Shown: positions 1 through 5,997, counted from the stretch's first letter. The stretch is 6,207 nucleotides of DNA from Deltaproteobacteria bacterium (GCA_019314085.1 JAFCZZ010000097.1:1-6207), one strand, 5' to 3'. Translations and numbers: made by a program. The notes: generated from the letters alone by a model not told the origin.

Positions 1-69
1 CCAGCGCGGACTCGAACCACGGACAAGCTGGTTAACAGCCAGCTGCTCTACCAACTGAGCTACTGGGGA
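1..69 (-). tRNA. tRNA-Asn (anticodon GTT), 3' end cut by the window edge
   Basis: Read on the minus strand this folds as a standard tRNA. The 5' acceptor strand is TCCCCAG, followed by TA. The D-arm stem is GCTC/GAGC with loop AGTTGGTA. The anticodon stem is GCTGG/CCAGC with the 7-nt loop CTGTTAA, giving anticodon GTT (Asn). The variable loop is TTGTC, and the T-arm is CGTGG/CCGCG with loop TTCGAGT. The 3' acceptor strand starts with CTGG and then leaves the window, so the last three paired bases, the discriminator base and any CCA are not seen. No convincing promoter stands directly in front of it: a GATAAT at 74-79 is only 4 nt from the mature 5' end and lacks a -35 partner. It may therefore be transcribed from further upstream (to the right). 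Confidence 0.96.
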
Positions 70-110
70 ACACATTATCATGTTGCCACTCCCCGTGTAT
101 CCGATGGTTA

Positions 111-152
111 ATTCCGACAGAATCGGAACTCTACCAACTGAGCTACTGGGAA
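111..152 (-). pseudogene. tRNA-like remnant carrying a duplicate of the tRNA-Asn 5' part
   Basis: The 22 bp at 129-150 are identical to 46-67, the D-arm and 5' acceptor strand of the neighbouring tRNA-Asn; the two copies are 83 bp apart in the same orientation. On the minus strand the copy reads TTCCCAG, TA, then the D-arm up to GAG. It is followed at once by a perfect hairpin, TTCCGA/TCGGAA with loop TTCTG (112-128). Taken as an anticodon arm with a 5 bp stem, the loop would be ATTCTGT and the anticodon TCT (Arg). However, base 26 and a D-stem base are missing, and no T-arm or 3' acceptor strand matching TTCCCAG follows. A working tRNA is therefore unlikely. A decayed or rearranged tandem tRNA copy is the best description; an integration scar is less likely, because those usually copy the tRNA 3' part. 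Confidence 0.6.
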
Positions 153-228
153 ATATCTGTATTTCAAAAATCGAAATGAGCTTCTATCAGAGTTTCTACT
201 CTTTTACAACACCGAATATTCGATAACC

Positions 229-936
229 CTACCGGCAGTCGACGCAGGTGGTCAGTTCGCCAAGCGGCACACCGGCGGTCTTGCTGATGTACTTGAGCTG
301 GTCTTCCGGAGCGAAAAACCGTCCGCATACCGGGCAGGGCACCATCTTGAAAACCTTGTCCCAGATAATCCTTCGGTCGCCGTCGGTCTCCATCTTCACG
401 TAGCCGGTGGGGCAGACGTAGGCGCATGATCCGCATCCGATACATACATTCGGGTCAAAGATGATCTTCGGCTCGTCGATATCCCGGCCGCGGCCTCTGT
501 CCTGGAAGGTCAGCGCGCTGACGCCCACAATCTCACTGCATGTCCTGACGCACAGGCCGCAGAGGATGCAGTCGTGACCTTCGGCCTCTTCGGGAGAGAC
601 CTCCACGCCCAGTTTCTGTGCGATCTCCTTGACCGCCTTGGTCTCGGGATACTTATAATAGAGGAGCTCGGCGGCTGCCTTTCGGCTCTCCTTCGCCTTA
701 TCGGAGGCGGTAGCGATCTCCATGCCGCCCTCGACCGGGGTATTGCATGAGGTGGCGAGCTGCCACGTTCCGTTGGTCTTGACTTCCACGCTGCACAGGC
801 GGCAGGCCCCGAAGGGAGTGAGTTCCTTGTGATGGCACAGGGTGGGGATCTCTATCTTCAATGCCTGGATGTTTTCCAGTACGGTTGAACCCTCTTGCGC
901 CTTGACCTTTTTCCCGTCTATTACGATATTAAGCAT
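229..936 (-). CDS. NuoG-N/HoxU-like [2Fe-2S] and 2x[4Fe-4S] electron-transfer subunit
   Basis: A 235-residue cytoplasmic iron-sulfur protein that probably relays electrons between the flavoprotein encoded just upstream and a partner enzyme, here most plausibly POR. Residues 1-75 form a plant-type [2Fe-2S] ferredoxin domain with ligands C34, C45, C48 and C64 (IPTLC, GACRLC). Residues 120-180 carry two [4Fe-4S] motifs: C123-ILC-GLC-VRTC133 and C165-IGC-GSC-AYVC175-P. The C-terminus adds two CxxC pairs, C201-PVC and C231-VDC, which may bind zinc or another cluster. The His-containing cluster segment normally found between the [2Fe-2S] and ferredoxin parts of NuoG is absent; residues 85-118 there hold no cysteine. 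I chose the ATG at 936 rather than the in-frame GTG at 945, because AAGGTG at 943-948 lies 6 nt before the ATG and is a good ribosome site. The gap to the upstream flavoprotein gene is 35 nt, so cotranscription is likely. It stops with TAG. The length is close to HoxU of bidirectional hydrogenases, but no hydrogenase gene is visible. Confidence 0.9.
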   Translation of the reverse strand: MLNIVIDGKKVKAQEGSTVLENIQALKIEIPTLCHHKELTPFGACRLCSVEVKTNGTWQLATSCNTPVEGGMEIATASDKAKESRKAAAELLYYKYPETKAVKEIAQKLGVEVSPEEAEGHDCILCGLCVRTCSEIVGVSALTFQDRGRGRDIDEPKIIFDPNVCIGCGSCAYVCPTGYVKMETDGDRRIIWDKVFKMVPCPVCGRFFAPEDQLKYISKTAGVPLGELTTCVDCR

Positions 937-971
937 TCTTATCACCTTACTCGCTCTATGTTATATAAGCC

Positions 972-1424
972 TTATTCCCAGACCACAACCCGGTAACACC
1001 GAAGGCAGCGCTGAGCCTCGTGCGTGGCGTCAACGGCGCACAAGCCTCCCTCCACTTCTTCAAACCCGCCCGATCTCTCCTTCGGATCGAGGAAAGCAAC
1101 ATCGGCCGCAGGACCCTTAACCACAAGGCCCCGTCCCCTCTGCTTCGCCAGATCGACGCCCGCGAAGGATACCTGCTCTGCCGGGGCATTTCCACTAAGA
1201 TAGGCGTCTATCCCCTCGGCGGCGCGGTTCCCCATGTCCAAGGCCTCAATCAGTGTCGCCGGTCCCGTTACGCAGTCTCCTCCGGCAAAGACCCCATCCA
1301 TCTGTGTTGCCAGGGTTACCGGATCCGCCTCTATAGTGCCCCAGGCGGTCGTGCTAACCTTCTTATCCATTGCGGGAAGCTCGGGGCGCTGACCGATGGC
1401 GGCTATGATCATATCCGTCTTCAC
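972..1424 (-). CDS. C-terminal part of the SfrB/GltD-like flavoprotein, downstream of the in-frame TAG
   Basis: This is the uninterrupted continuation of the flavoprotein reading frame; sense codons resume at 1439, directly after the TAG at 1440-1442. The first possible start codons inside it are GTG at 1424 and ATG at 1412, and neither has a strong ribosome site. The segment completes the FAD/NAD(P) fold of the GltD family. It holds IIAAIGQRPEL, followed by GVFAGGDCVTGPATLIEAL, the second FAD-contacting segment with the family GGD motif, and a helix DMGNRAAEGIDAYL. It ends with a CLRC pair (residues 622 and 625 of the full frame) and VVVWE. No further stop, frameshift or eroded motif is seen, so the segment still looks selected or only recently disconnected. 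On its own it could not form a flavoenzyme. It ends with TAA, 35 nt before the next gene. Confidence 0.8.
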   Translation of the reverse strand: MKTDMIIAAIGQRPELPAMDKKVSTTAWGTIEADPVTLATQMDGVFAGGDCVTGPATLIEALDMGNRAAEGIDAYLSGNAPAEQVSFAGVDLAKQRGRGLVVKGPAADVAFLDPKERSGGFEEVEGGLCAVDATHEAQRCLRCYRVVVWE

Positions 1425-1439
1425 GGTGAACTCGGAGCC

Positions 1440-1442
1440 CTA
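1440..1442 (-). other. In-frame amber (TAG) codon inside the flavoprotein gene
   Basis: On the minus strand the frame reads CCC GTG TAG GGC TCC GAG TTC, that is, R-R-R-P-V-P-V-stop-G-S-E-F. Family members, as I recall them, continue here without a break through a short loop, often with E, K or P before GSEF. GAG, AAG or CAG would each need one base change to become TAG. The frame is open for 476 codons before and 155 codons after. Possible explanations are a recent nonsense mutation, an assembly or base error, or readthrough/recoding (suppressor tRNA, pyrrolysine). TAG also ends three other genes here (229, 5091 and 5412), so a wholesale amber reassignment is not supported. Confidence 0.9.
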
Positions 1443-2870
1443 CACCGGGACGGGCCGTCTCCGGCCGCTCTCATCGGGTTTTCCCAGTTTCATCTTGATG
1501 CACTCCGCGCCGGTGACCTTTCCGTTCTTCGCGATGATCTTGACGGGAACGGACAGGAACCGGATGGAGACACCCTCTTCCAGGGCGCCCTCTATCTCCT
1601 CGTCGCTTGCCGGCATCTCGGCCCGCGAACGGCGGTAGATGATCTCAACCTTCTTGAAACCGAGCCTCACGCAGCTGCGGGCGCAGTCCAAGGCAACATT
1701 CCCGCCGCCGACGATCATGACCTTCCCGGCGGGATCTATCGTTGTGCCGAGGTTCATATCCCTGAGGAACTTGACCCCGTCCACGAAGCCTTCGTATCCC
1801 GCATCCTCGTCCTCAACACCGATCCGGTTTCCCTGGTGGGCGCCGACGGCGACGAACAGGGAGCTGTACCCCTGTTTCTTGAGATCTTTTATGCTGAGTT
1901 TCTCTATCTTCGTGTTCAGTTTGATCTCCATGCCCATCCTCTTGATCAGGTCGATCTCGTGGTGAAGGATATCAGCGGGGAGGCGATAGTCGGGTATTCC
2001 GACGGCGGCCATCCCTCCGGCGTGCGGGAGCGATTCAAAGATGGTGACACCGTAGCCCTTCAGACGGAGCTGGCACGCGGCGGCAAGGCCTGCCGGGCCC
2101 GCGCCGATGATCGCGACCTTCTCCTCCTTCTGCTCCGCGGGGGCGCCAAACGGCTTGCCACCCTGCGCCAGGTCGAAGTCGGCGGCCGCCCTCTTGAGCA
2201 GGCGGATCGAGAGGGATTCGTCGATGTCCTTACGCACGCAGGCATCCTCACAGGGATGCGTACAGGTACGTCCGATAACGCCGGGGAGAACACAGTCCTG
2301 ACGGATCAGGCCGAGCGATTCCTCAAAACGGTTGTTCTTGATCAGTTCGATGTAACCGGGGATATCGAGTCCCGCGGGGCAGGCATCCATGCAGGGCGCC
2401 GTTACCGTGGATCGGTACTCCTTGCCGTTCAGTTTCTTCTCGCCCGTAATCAGGGCGGCAAAATCGGCCTTGTAGTATTTGACCGCGTCGAGCACGGGGT
2501 AGAGGGCCGACTGGCCGAAACTGCACTTGCTGTTCGCCGCCACCTGTTTGACAATGGCCTGCATCTCCGAGAGATCCGCCTTGCTTCCCTGCCCGTCGGC
2601 CATCCGTCCGATGATATCCAGGAGCCTGTCGATTCCGATCATGCAGACGGAACATTCGCCGCACGAGATCTTGCGTGCCTCTTTCAGATAGCCAACGGTA
2701 AGGGATGGTATGTCGGCCTTGGAATCCGTGGCCACGAGGCCGCCCCATCCCATCATGGCCGCTACCTTGCCGCCGGGGGCGGGAAAACTGACGGCAACAG
2801 ACTTCGCCGACTTTCCATTCCGGTTATCCACGACCTTGCCGTTCCAACTGCTAAATGCAACTTTATTCAT
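1440..2870 (-). CDS. SfrB-like oxidoreductase: NuoF C-terminal Fe-S domain fused to GltD-type NAD(P)/FAD module (N-terminal part)
   Basis: The full frame (972-2870) would be 632 residues, but TAG at codon 477 ends this part after 476. Residues about 55-140 match the C-terminal cluster domain of NuoF: CGECSVC (C70, C73, C76) and C116 in KCSFG, the four ligands of an N3-type [4Fe-4S]. The NuoF FMN/NADH-binding part is absent. Residues 155-235 are the Fe-S domain of glutamate synthase small subunits (C160, C164 in CMDACP; C203, C207, C211 in CTHPCEDAC). Then come the FAD motif GAGPAG (256-261), GGMAAVGIPDYRLP (285-298), and the nucleotide site GGGNVA (388-393) with YRRSRAEMPA, a pattern associated with NADP(H) binding in this family. 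It resembles, from memory, SfrB, the NADPH oxidoreductase subunit of Geobacter. I chose the ATG at 2870, with AAGGTG 7 nt upstream, over a GTG at 2912. Its likely role is cytoplasmic electron exchange between NAD(P)(H) and Fe-S partners made by the neighbouring genes. Confidence 0.88.
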   Translation of the reverse strand: MNKVAFSSWNGKVVDNRNGKSAKSVAVSFPAPGGKVAAMMGWGGLVATDSKADIPSLTVGYLKEARKISCGECSVCMIGIDRLLDIIGRMADGQGSKADLSEMQAIVKQVAANSKCSFGQSALYPVLDAVKYYKADFAALITGEKKLNGKEYRSTVTAPCMDACPAGLDIPGYIELIKNNRFEESLGLIRQDCVLPGVIGRTCTHPCEDACVRKDIDESLSIRLLKRAAADFDLAQGGKPFGAPAEQKEEKVAIIGAGPAGLAAACQLRLKGYGVTIFESLPHAGGMAAVGIPDYRLPADILHHEIDLIKRMGMEIKLNTKIEKLSIKDLKKQGYSSLFVAVGAHQGNRIGVEDEDAGYEGFVDGVKFLRDMNLGTTIDPAGKVMIVGGGNVALDCARSCVRLGFKKVEIIYRRSRAEMPASDEEIEGALEEGVSIRFLSVPVKIIAKNGKVTGAECIKMKLGKPDESGRRRPVPV

Positions 2871-2940
2871 TCTCAAGCACCTTATCCTGTGTAGTGTAAG
2901 CACCAAGGACACCGAACCGCTCCGGCCCCGTGTCTTTCAT
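2863..2940 (-). CDS. Possible 25-residue peptide between porB and the flavoprotein gene
   Basis: An ORF starting 9 nt after the porB stop reads MKDTGPERFGVLGAYTTQDK followed by VLENE and TAA. Its end overlaps the flavoprotein start by 8 nt (the ATG at 2870 lies inside AATGAATAA), the geometry of translational coupling. It fills nearly the whole 79 nt gap, in an operon whose other gaps are 35 nt or less. Ribosome-binding evidence is only fair: GAGGG sits 3 nt before the ATG, and a better GGAGGG is about 10 nt upstream inside the porB end. No known domain, no cysteine and no membrane segment is seen. It could be a coupling or leader ORF, or simply chance in a spacer. I do not assign a function. 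Confidence 0.3.
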   Translation of the reverse strand: MKDTGPERFGVLGAYTTQDKVLENE

Positions 2941-2949
2941 CTGCCCTCG

Positions 2950-3912
2950 TTATCCCTCCAGTTCGGACCAGGAATGCAGATTCTCAACCTTGTCGAGCAG
3001 TTTATTGTACTCCAGGGTTACCCTCTTCTGTATCTTCTGTACGGAATCGGGTGTCAGATGTCGGAACCGACCCTGGATCTTCAGATAGTCTTCCACGGGC
3101 CTCAGTTTCTCCGGCGTAGGGGAAGACATCGTGTACTTCCCGTTCTCTATCTCGTACAGCGGGAAGACGCCCGTCTCGACGGCCAGCCGTCCTGCCTTGA
3201 TGCACTCCTCGGTCTGAACCCTCCACCCCGTCGGGCAGACAGACAGGCAGTGGATGTAACTCGGGCCCTCAACCTCGCGCGCCTTCTTGACCTTGTTCAT
3301 GAAGTCAAGGGGATAGCTGTGGCAGGCCGTGGCAATGTAGGGCACGTTGTGGGACGCGATGATCTCGGCGATATTCTTCTTCCACTCGTTCTTCCCCTGG
3401 CTGGCTGCGCCGGCCGGGTTGGTGGTGGTCGAGGCGCCGAAGGGCGTGGCGCCGGAGCGCTGTATGCCGGTATTCATGTATGCCTCGTTGTCGAAGCAGA
3501 CGTAGAGGAGATCGTGTCCCCGTTCCATGGCGCCGGAAAGGGCCTGGAAGCCGATATCAAAGGTACCGCCGTCTCCACCGATGGCGACAACCTTTATCCT
3601 TCGGTCCGCTATCTTTCCCTTCCGCCGCAGGACCTTGAGCGCGGCCTCAACACCCGCGCCTACTGAGGCGGCATTGGGAAAGGCGACGTGAATCCATGGA
3701 AGGTTCCATGCCGTCGTGGGATACATAACCGATATAACCTCCATACACCCCGTGGCGTTGACGATCACGGTATCTTCGCCCAGCGCCTTGCACATCAGGC
3801 GGATGGCAAGGGCCTCTCCGCATCCCGAACAGGCGCGGTGCCCGACATTGAAGTATTCTTGCTTGTCCACCAGCCGTGGAGCATATAATTCAAAGTTTTC
3901 TACTGTATTCAT
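2950..3912 (-). CDS. porB: Pyruvate:ferredoxin oxidoreductase beta subunit (TPP-binding)
   Basis: A 320-residue cytoplasmic subunit that binds thiamine diphosphate and the proximal [4Fe-4S] cluster of the heterotetrameric POR (pyruvate + CoA + 2 Fd(ox) to acetyl-CoA + CO2 + 2 Fd(red)). The N-terminal ACSGCGEALAIRL (C28, C31) and NATGC (C56) give three cluster ligands. The fourth is probably C224 in CPTGW, a hallmark of pyruvate-type beta subunits. The TPP/Mg motif runs from GDGGTFDIG (111-119) to N140-E141 in FDNEAYMNTG. The length is normal for the family. Its ATG overlaps the porA stop as ATGA (3909-3912), with GAGGGG just upstream, so translation is coupled to porA. It ends with TAA. Pyruvate is the most likely substrate, judging from CPTGW and the alpha-subunit motifs; other short 2-oxoacids cannot be excluded. 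Confidence 0.94.
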   Translation of the reverse strand: MNTVENFELYAPRLVDKQEYFNVGHRACSGCGEALAIRLMCKALGEDTVIVNATGCMEVISVMYPTTAWNLPWIHVAFPNAASVGAGVEAALKVLRRKGKIADRRIKVVAIGGDGGTFDIGFQALSGAMERGHDLLYVCFDNEAYMNTGIQRSGATPFGASTTTNPAGAASQGKNEWKKNIAEIIASHNVPYIATACHSYPLDFMNKVKKAREVEGPSYIHCLSVCPTGWRVQTEECIKAGRLAVETGVFPLYEIENGKYTMSSPTPEKLRPVEDYLKIQGRFRHLTPDSVQKIQKRVTLEYNKLLDKVENLHSWSELEG

Positions 3913-5087
3913 GATCCCCTCACTCCGTATATTTCATACGCTTCTTTGGGTTTCTTCTTCTGCGCGCTGATCGCCTGCTGTACCATCTTGACGAAATCGG
4001 CAACGACAACATCGCGGCCGCCGAGTCCGATAATGTGATTCGTTATCAGGGGGCGTTCCTTCTGATCGTACAGGGCCGCCTTGATCTCCGCGGCGACCGG
4101 ACCGTTGACGCCCCCGAAGGAGACCGCCCGGTCAATCACGGCCAGTGACTTGAGACCCTTAACCGCTTTGAGCAGCTCTTCCGTGGGAAAAGGCCTCCAG
4201 AGCTTCAGCTTCAGCAGACCCGCCTTCACACCCTTCTCGCGCAGCTCATCAATGGCGACCTCGGCCGTGTCTCCCATGGACCCCAGGGTCAGCAGGGCAA
4301 CCTCGGCTCCGTCCATCCGGTACGCGCCAATCGGCTCATACTTCCGGCCGAATTTCTCCTCCCATTCCTTCCATACCTCCAGGATCACCTTCTTGGAGTT
4401 GATCAGGGCATCGTCCTTGGCCATCATGGCCTCATTGAATATATCCGGCATCCCCAGGGCTCCCATGGAGACGATATTGTCCGGGTGAAGCGCGGCGTAT
4501 GGTTTGTACGCGGGAAGGAATTTGTCCACTTCCTTCTGGTCCGGCATCATCATGGGCTCCACGACGTGTGTCAGCTGGAAGCCGTCCAGGTTGATGTTGA
4601 CGGGAAGCATGACGTCCCGGTGTTCGGCGATCTTGAAGGCCTGGATCATCATATCTATCGTTTCCTGGCCGTCCGCCGCGAACATGGAGATCCAACCGGT
4701 ATCCCTCTGTGACATGATATCGCTGTGGTCGTTCCATATGTTGATGGGACCGGACAGTGCCCGGTTGCCGATTGCCATCACGATGGGAAGACGCATGGCC
4801 GATACGATCGGAACGATCTCCGCCATATACAGAAGTCCCTGCGAACTCGTCGCCGTAAAGGCGCGCGCGCCGGCGCCGGATGCTCCGCAGCAGGCGCTCA
4901 GGGCTGAGTGCTCGGACTCCACACAGATAAAATCGGTGTCGATCCTTCTTTCCGCGACGATATCCGACAAGTGTTCCGGTATATGGGTGTTCGGTGTAAT
5001 AGGATAGGCGGCAACGACGTCCGGTTTGCACAGGGCAACCGCTTCGGCCGCGGCGAGCGCTATTTCCATACCGATTCTCTTAGACAT
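3909..5087 (-). CDS. porA: Pyruvate:ferredoxin oxidoreductase alpha subunit
   Basis: A 392-residue catalytic partner of PorB, containing the pyrimidine-binding domain and the domain II/III transketolase-C-like part. Key features are YPITPNTHI (28-36, with the conserved T31), ESEHSA (57-62), TSSQGL (80-85), R109 in GNRALSGPINIWNDHSD (107-123) and RDTGWI (128-133). GPINIWNDHSD with RDTGW is typical of pyruvate rather than 2-oxoglutarate or branched-chain enzymes. The middle contains NLDGFQLTH, and the C-terminal part has LGSMGDTAEVAIDEL, VIDRAVSFGG and a terminal YGVRGS. Only three bases separate it from porD, and its ribosome site (GGAGG, 5094-5101 region) lies inside the porD end, so the two are translated together. 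It lies in the same frame as porC and porD, with only one codon (GAT) between the porD TAG and its ATG. It ends in TGA, overlapping porB. Confidence 0.95.
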   Translation of the reverse strand: MSKRIGMEIALAAAEAVALCKPDVVAAYPITPNTHIPEHLSDIVAERRIDTDFICVESEHSALSACCGASGAGARAFTATSSQGLLYMAEIVPIVSAMRLPIVMAIGNRALSGPINIWNDHSDIMSQRDTGWISMFAADGQETIDMMIQAFKIAEHRDVMLPVNINLDGFQLTHVVEPMMMPDQKEVDKFLPAYKPYAALHPDNIVSMGALGMPDIFNEAMMAKDDALINSKKVILEVWKEWEEKFGRKYEPIGAYRMDGAEVALLTLGSMGDTAEVAIDELREKGVKAGLLKLKLWRPFPTEELLKAVKGLKSLAVIDRAVSFGGVNGPVAAEIKAALYDQKERPLITNHIIGLGGRDVVVADFVKMVQQAISAQKKKPKEAYEIYGVRGS

Positions 5088-5090
5088 ATC

Positions 5091-5384
5091 CTATCCCTCC
5101 TCCACCATCGTTATGGCGCCAGGCCAGCATTCGTGGGCGCAGATTCCGCACCCTTTGCAGTAATCAAGATTCGCAGTGAAGTATCCATCGGCATCCTGGG
5201 TAATACACCCTTCCGGGCAGAAGATATAGCAGACGCCGCACTTGATGCACCTGCTGGTATCATATACGGGTCTCTGTGCCCGCCAGGTTCCCGTGTGATA
5301 CTCCCGCGTGCTCCCCGGCCTGAACACCATGCATCCCGGGGTGAGTTCCTGCCACTTCTCCGGCCATTTCTTTTCTTTTTCCAT
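5091..5384 (-). CDS. porD: Pyruvate:ferredoxin oxidoreductase delta subunit (2x[4Fe-4S] ferredoxin)
   Basis: A 97-residue ferredoxin-type subunit that carries electrons from the TPP-proximal cluster of PorB out of the POR complex. Residues 1-42 form the usual N-terminal extension of delta subunits (TPGCMVFRPGST, then TGTWRAQRPVYD). Two [4Fe-4S] motifs follow: C46-IKC-GVC-YIFC56-PEGC and C76-KGC-GIC-AHEC86-WPGA, with Trp in place of the common Lys/Thr before P in the second. The ATG at 5384 is preceded by GAGGT about 10 nt upstream (around 5395-5399). The gap after porC is 27 nt. It ends with TAG, one codon before the porA ATG and in the same frame. Normal length; no sign of damage. Confidence 0.95.
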   Translation of the reverse strand: MEKEKKWPEKWQELTPGCMVFRPGSTREYHTGTWRAQRPVYDTSRCIKCGVCYIFCPEGCITQDADGYFTANLDYCKGCGICAHECWPGAITMVEEG

Positions 5385-5411
5385 AAGACAATCAACCTCA
5401 CGGTATTTGAA

Positions 5412-5960
5412 CTACTTGGCTATTTTGAGTTCCTTATAAGCCCGTTCCATCGCGTTTATATTTTTCTGGGCTATCCTTCCAAACCGATTTTTCAACGGCT
5501 CCCTTCCCGATTCGATCTTTACCAGTCCGGTCGCCTTGACGGCCGCCCCGATCATGGTCGTATTGGTTATCGGGACACCCATTTCTTCCCGCGCTATCTT
5601 CGAGGCATCAACGGTGCCGACGGTTCCCTTGAAGCCTGTCTCCTTCTTCACCTCTTCCGGGGGCTTGACGGTATTGACAATCAGGGTGCCGCCAGGTTTC
5701 AAACCCTCGGCGACGTTCACCAGGCCCATCAGACTCGCGTCAAGAACGATGACAACATCGGGATTATAAACCCCCGATCTGACACGTATCTTCTTGTCAT
5801 CGATACGGTTGAATGCCGCCACTGGCGCCCCTCTTCTCTCGGGACCGAAGCTGGGGAAACCCTGGGCATATTGTCCCTCTCCAATAGCGGCAAGAGCGAG
5901 GGTCTCTACCGACGTTACCGCTCCCTGCCCGCCTCTTCCATGCCATCGTATCTCAATCAT
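5412..5960 (-). CDS. porC: Pyruvate:ferredoxin oxidoreductase gamma subunit
   Basis: A 182-residue gamma subunit, first gene of the por operon. It shows the family signatures HGRGGQG (7-13) near the N-terminus and GFPSFGPERRGAPV (34-47), then a Rossmann-like body (PDVVIVLDASLM, LKPGGTLIVNT) and NTTMIGAAVKATGLVKIE near the C-terminus. In POR enzymes this subunit supports CoA binding and complex assembly. The start ATG at 5960 follows AAGGGAG (5970-5976) by 9 nt and lies about 30 nt downstream of the predicted transcription start. It ends in TAG. The next nine codons are open in the same frame up to the porD ATG. The gene order gamma-delta-alpha-beta is the classical one of four-subunit POR operons. 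Confidence 0.95.
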   Translation of the reverse strand: MIEIRWHGRGGQGAVTSVETLALAAIGEGQYAQGFPSFGPERRGAPVAAFNRIDDKKIRVRSGVYNPDVVIVLDASLMGLVNVAEGLKPGGTLIVNTVKPPEEVKKETGFKGTVGTVDASKIAREEMGVPITNTTMIGAAVKATGLVKIESGREPLKNRFGRIAQKNINAMERAYKELKIAK

Positions 5961-5969
5961 AAGGAAAAT

Positions 5970-5976
5970 CTCCCTT
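5970..5976 (-). promoter_or_regulatory. Ribosome binding site of porC
   Basis: AAGGGAG lies 9 nt before the porC ATG at 5960. It fixes this start, since no other in-frame start with a better site lies upstream in the AT-rich leader. Confidence 0.75.
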
Positions 5977-5997
5977 GCTCGAATTCAGAAAACTTGG

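Noticed and set aside
74..79. GATAAT as the -10 box of the tRNA-Asn gene
   Set aside because: It lies only 4 nt from the mature tRNA 5' end, and no TTGACA-like hexamer is found 16-18 bp upstream.
161..222. Small inverted repeats after the last operon gene (213-222 CGAATATTCG, 189-202 AGAGT/ACTCT, 161-177 ATTTC/GAAAT) as an operon terminator
   Set aside because: Each stem is only 5 bp and none is followed by a proper T-tract in the minus direction. Readthrough into the tRNA region or Rho-dependent ending cannot be excluded.
1020..2894. Very long plus-strand ORF (624 codons) antisense to the flavoprotein gene
   Set aside because: It lies opposite a gene with clear Fe-S, FAD and NAD(P) motifs. 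Its translation is low-complexity and rich in R, G, L and H with no recognisable motif, as expected from a GC-rich coding gene read on the wrong strand.
2908..2934. Stem-loop in the porB-flavoprotein gap (GACAC/GTGTC, inner CCG/CGG) as a terminator
   Set aside because: The stem is interrupted by unpaired bases and is not followed by a T-run on the minus strand. It might be an RNA processing or stability element, but nothing specific supports this.
2710..3666. Plus-strand ORF of 318 codons antisense to porB
   Set aside because: It is the mirror of a well-supported beta subunit with TPP and cluster motifs; the product has no recognisable domain.
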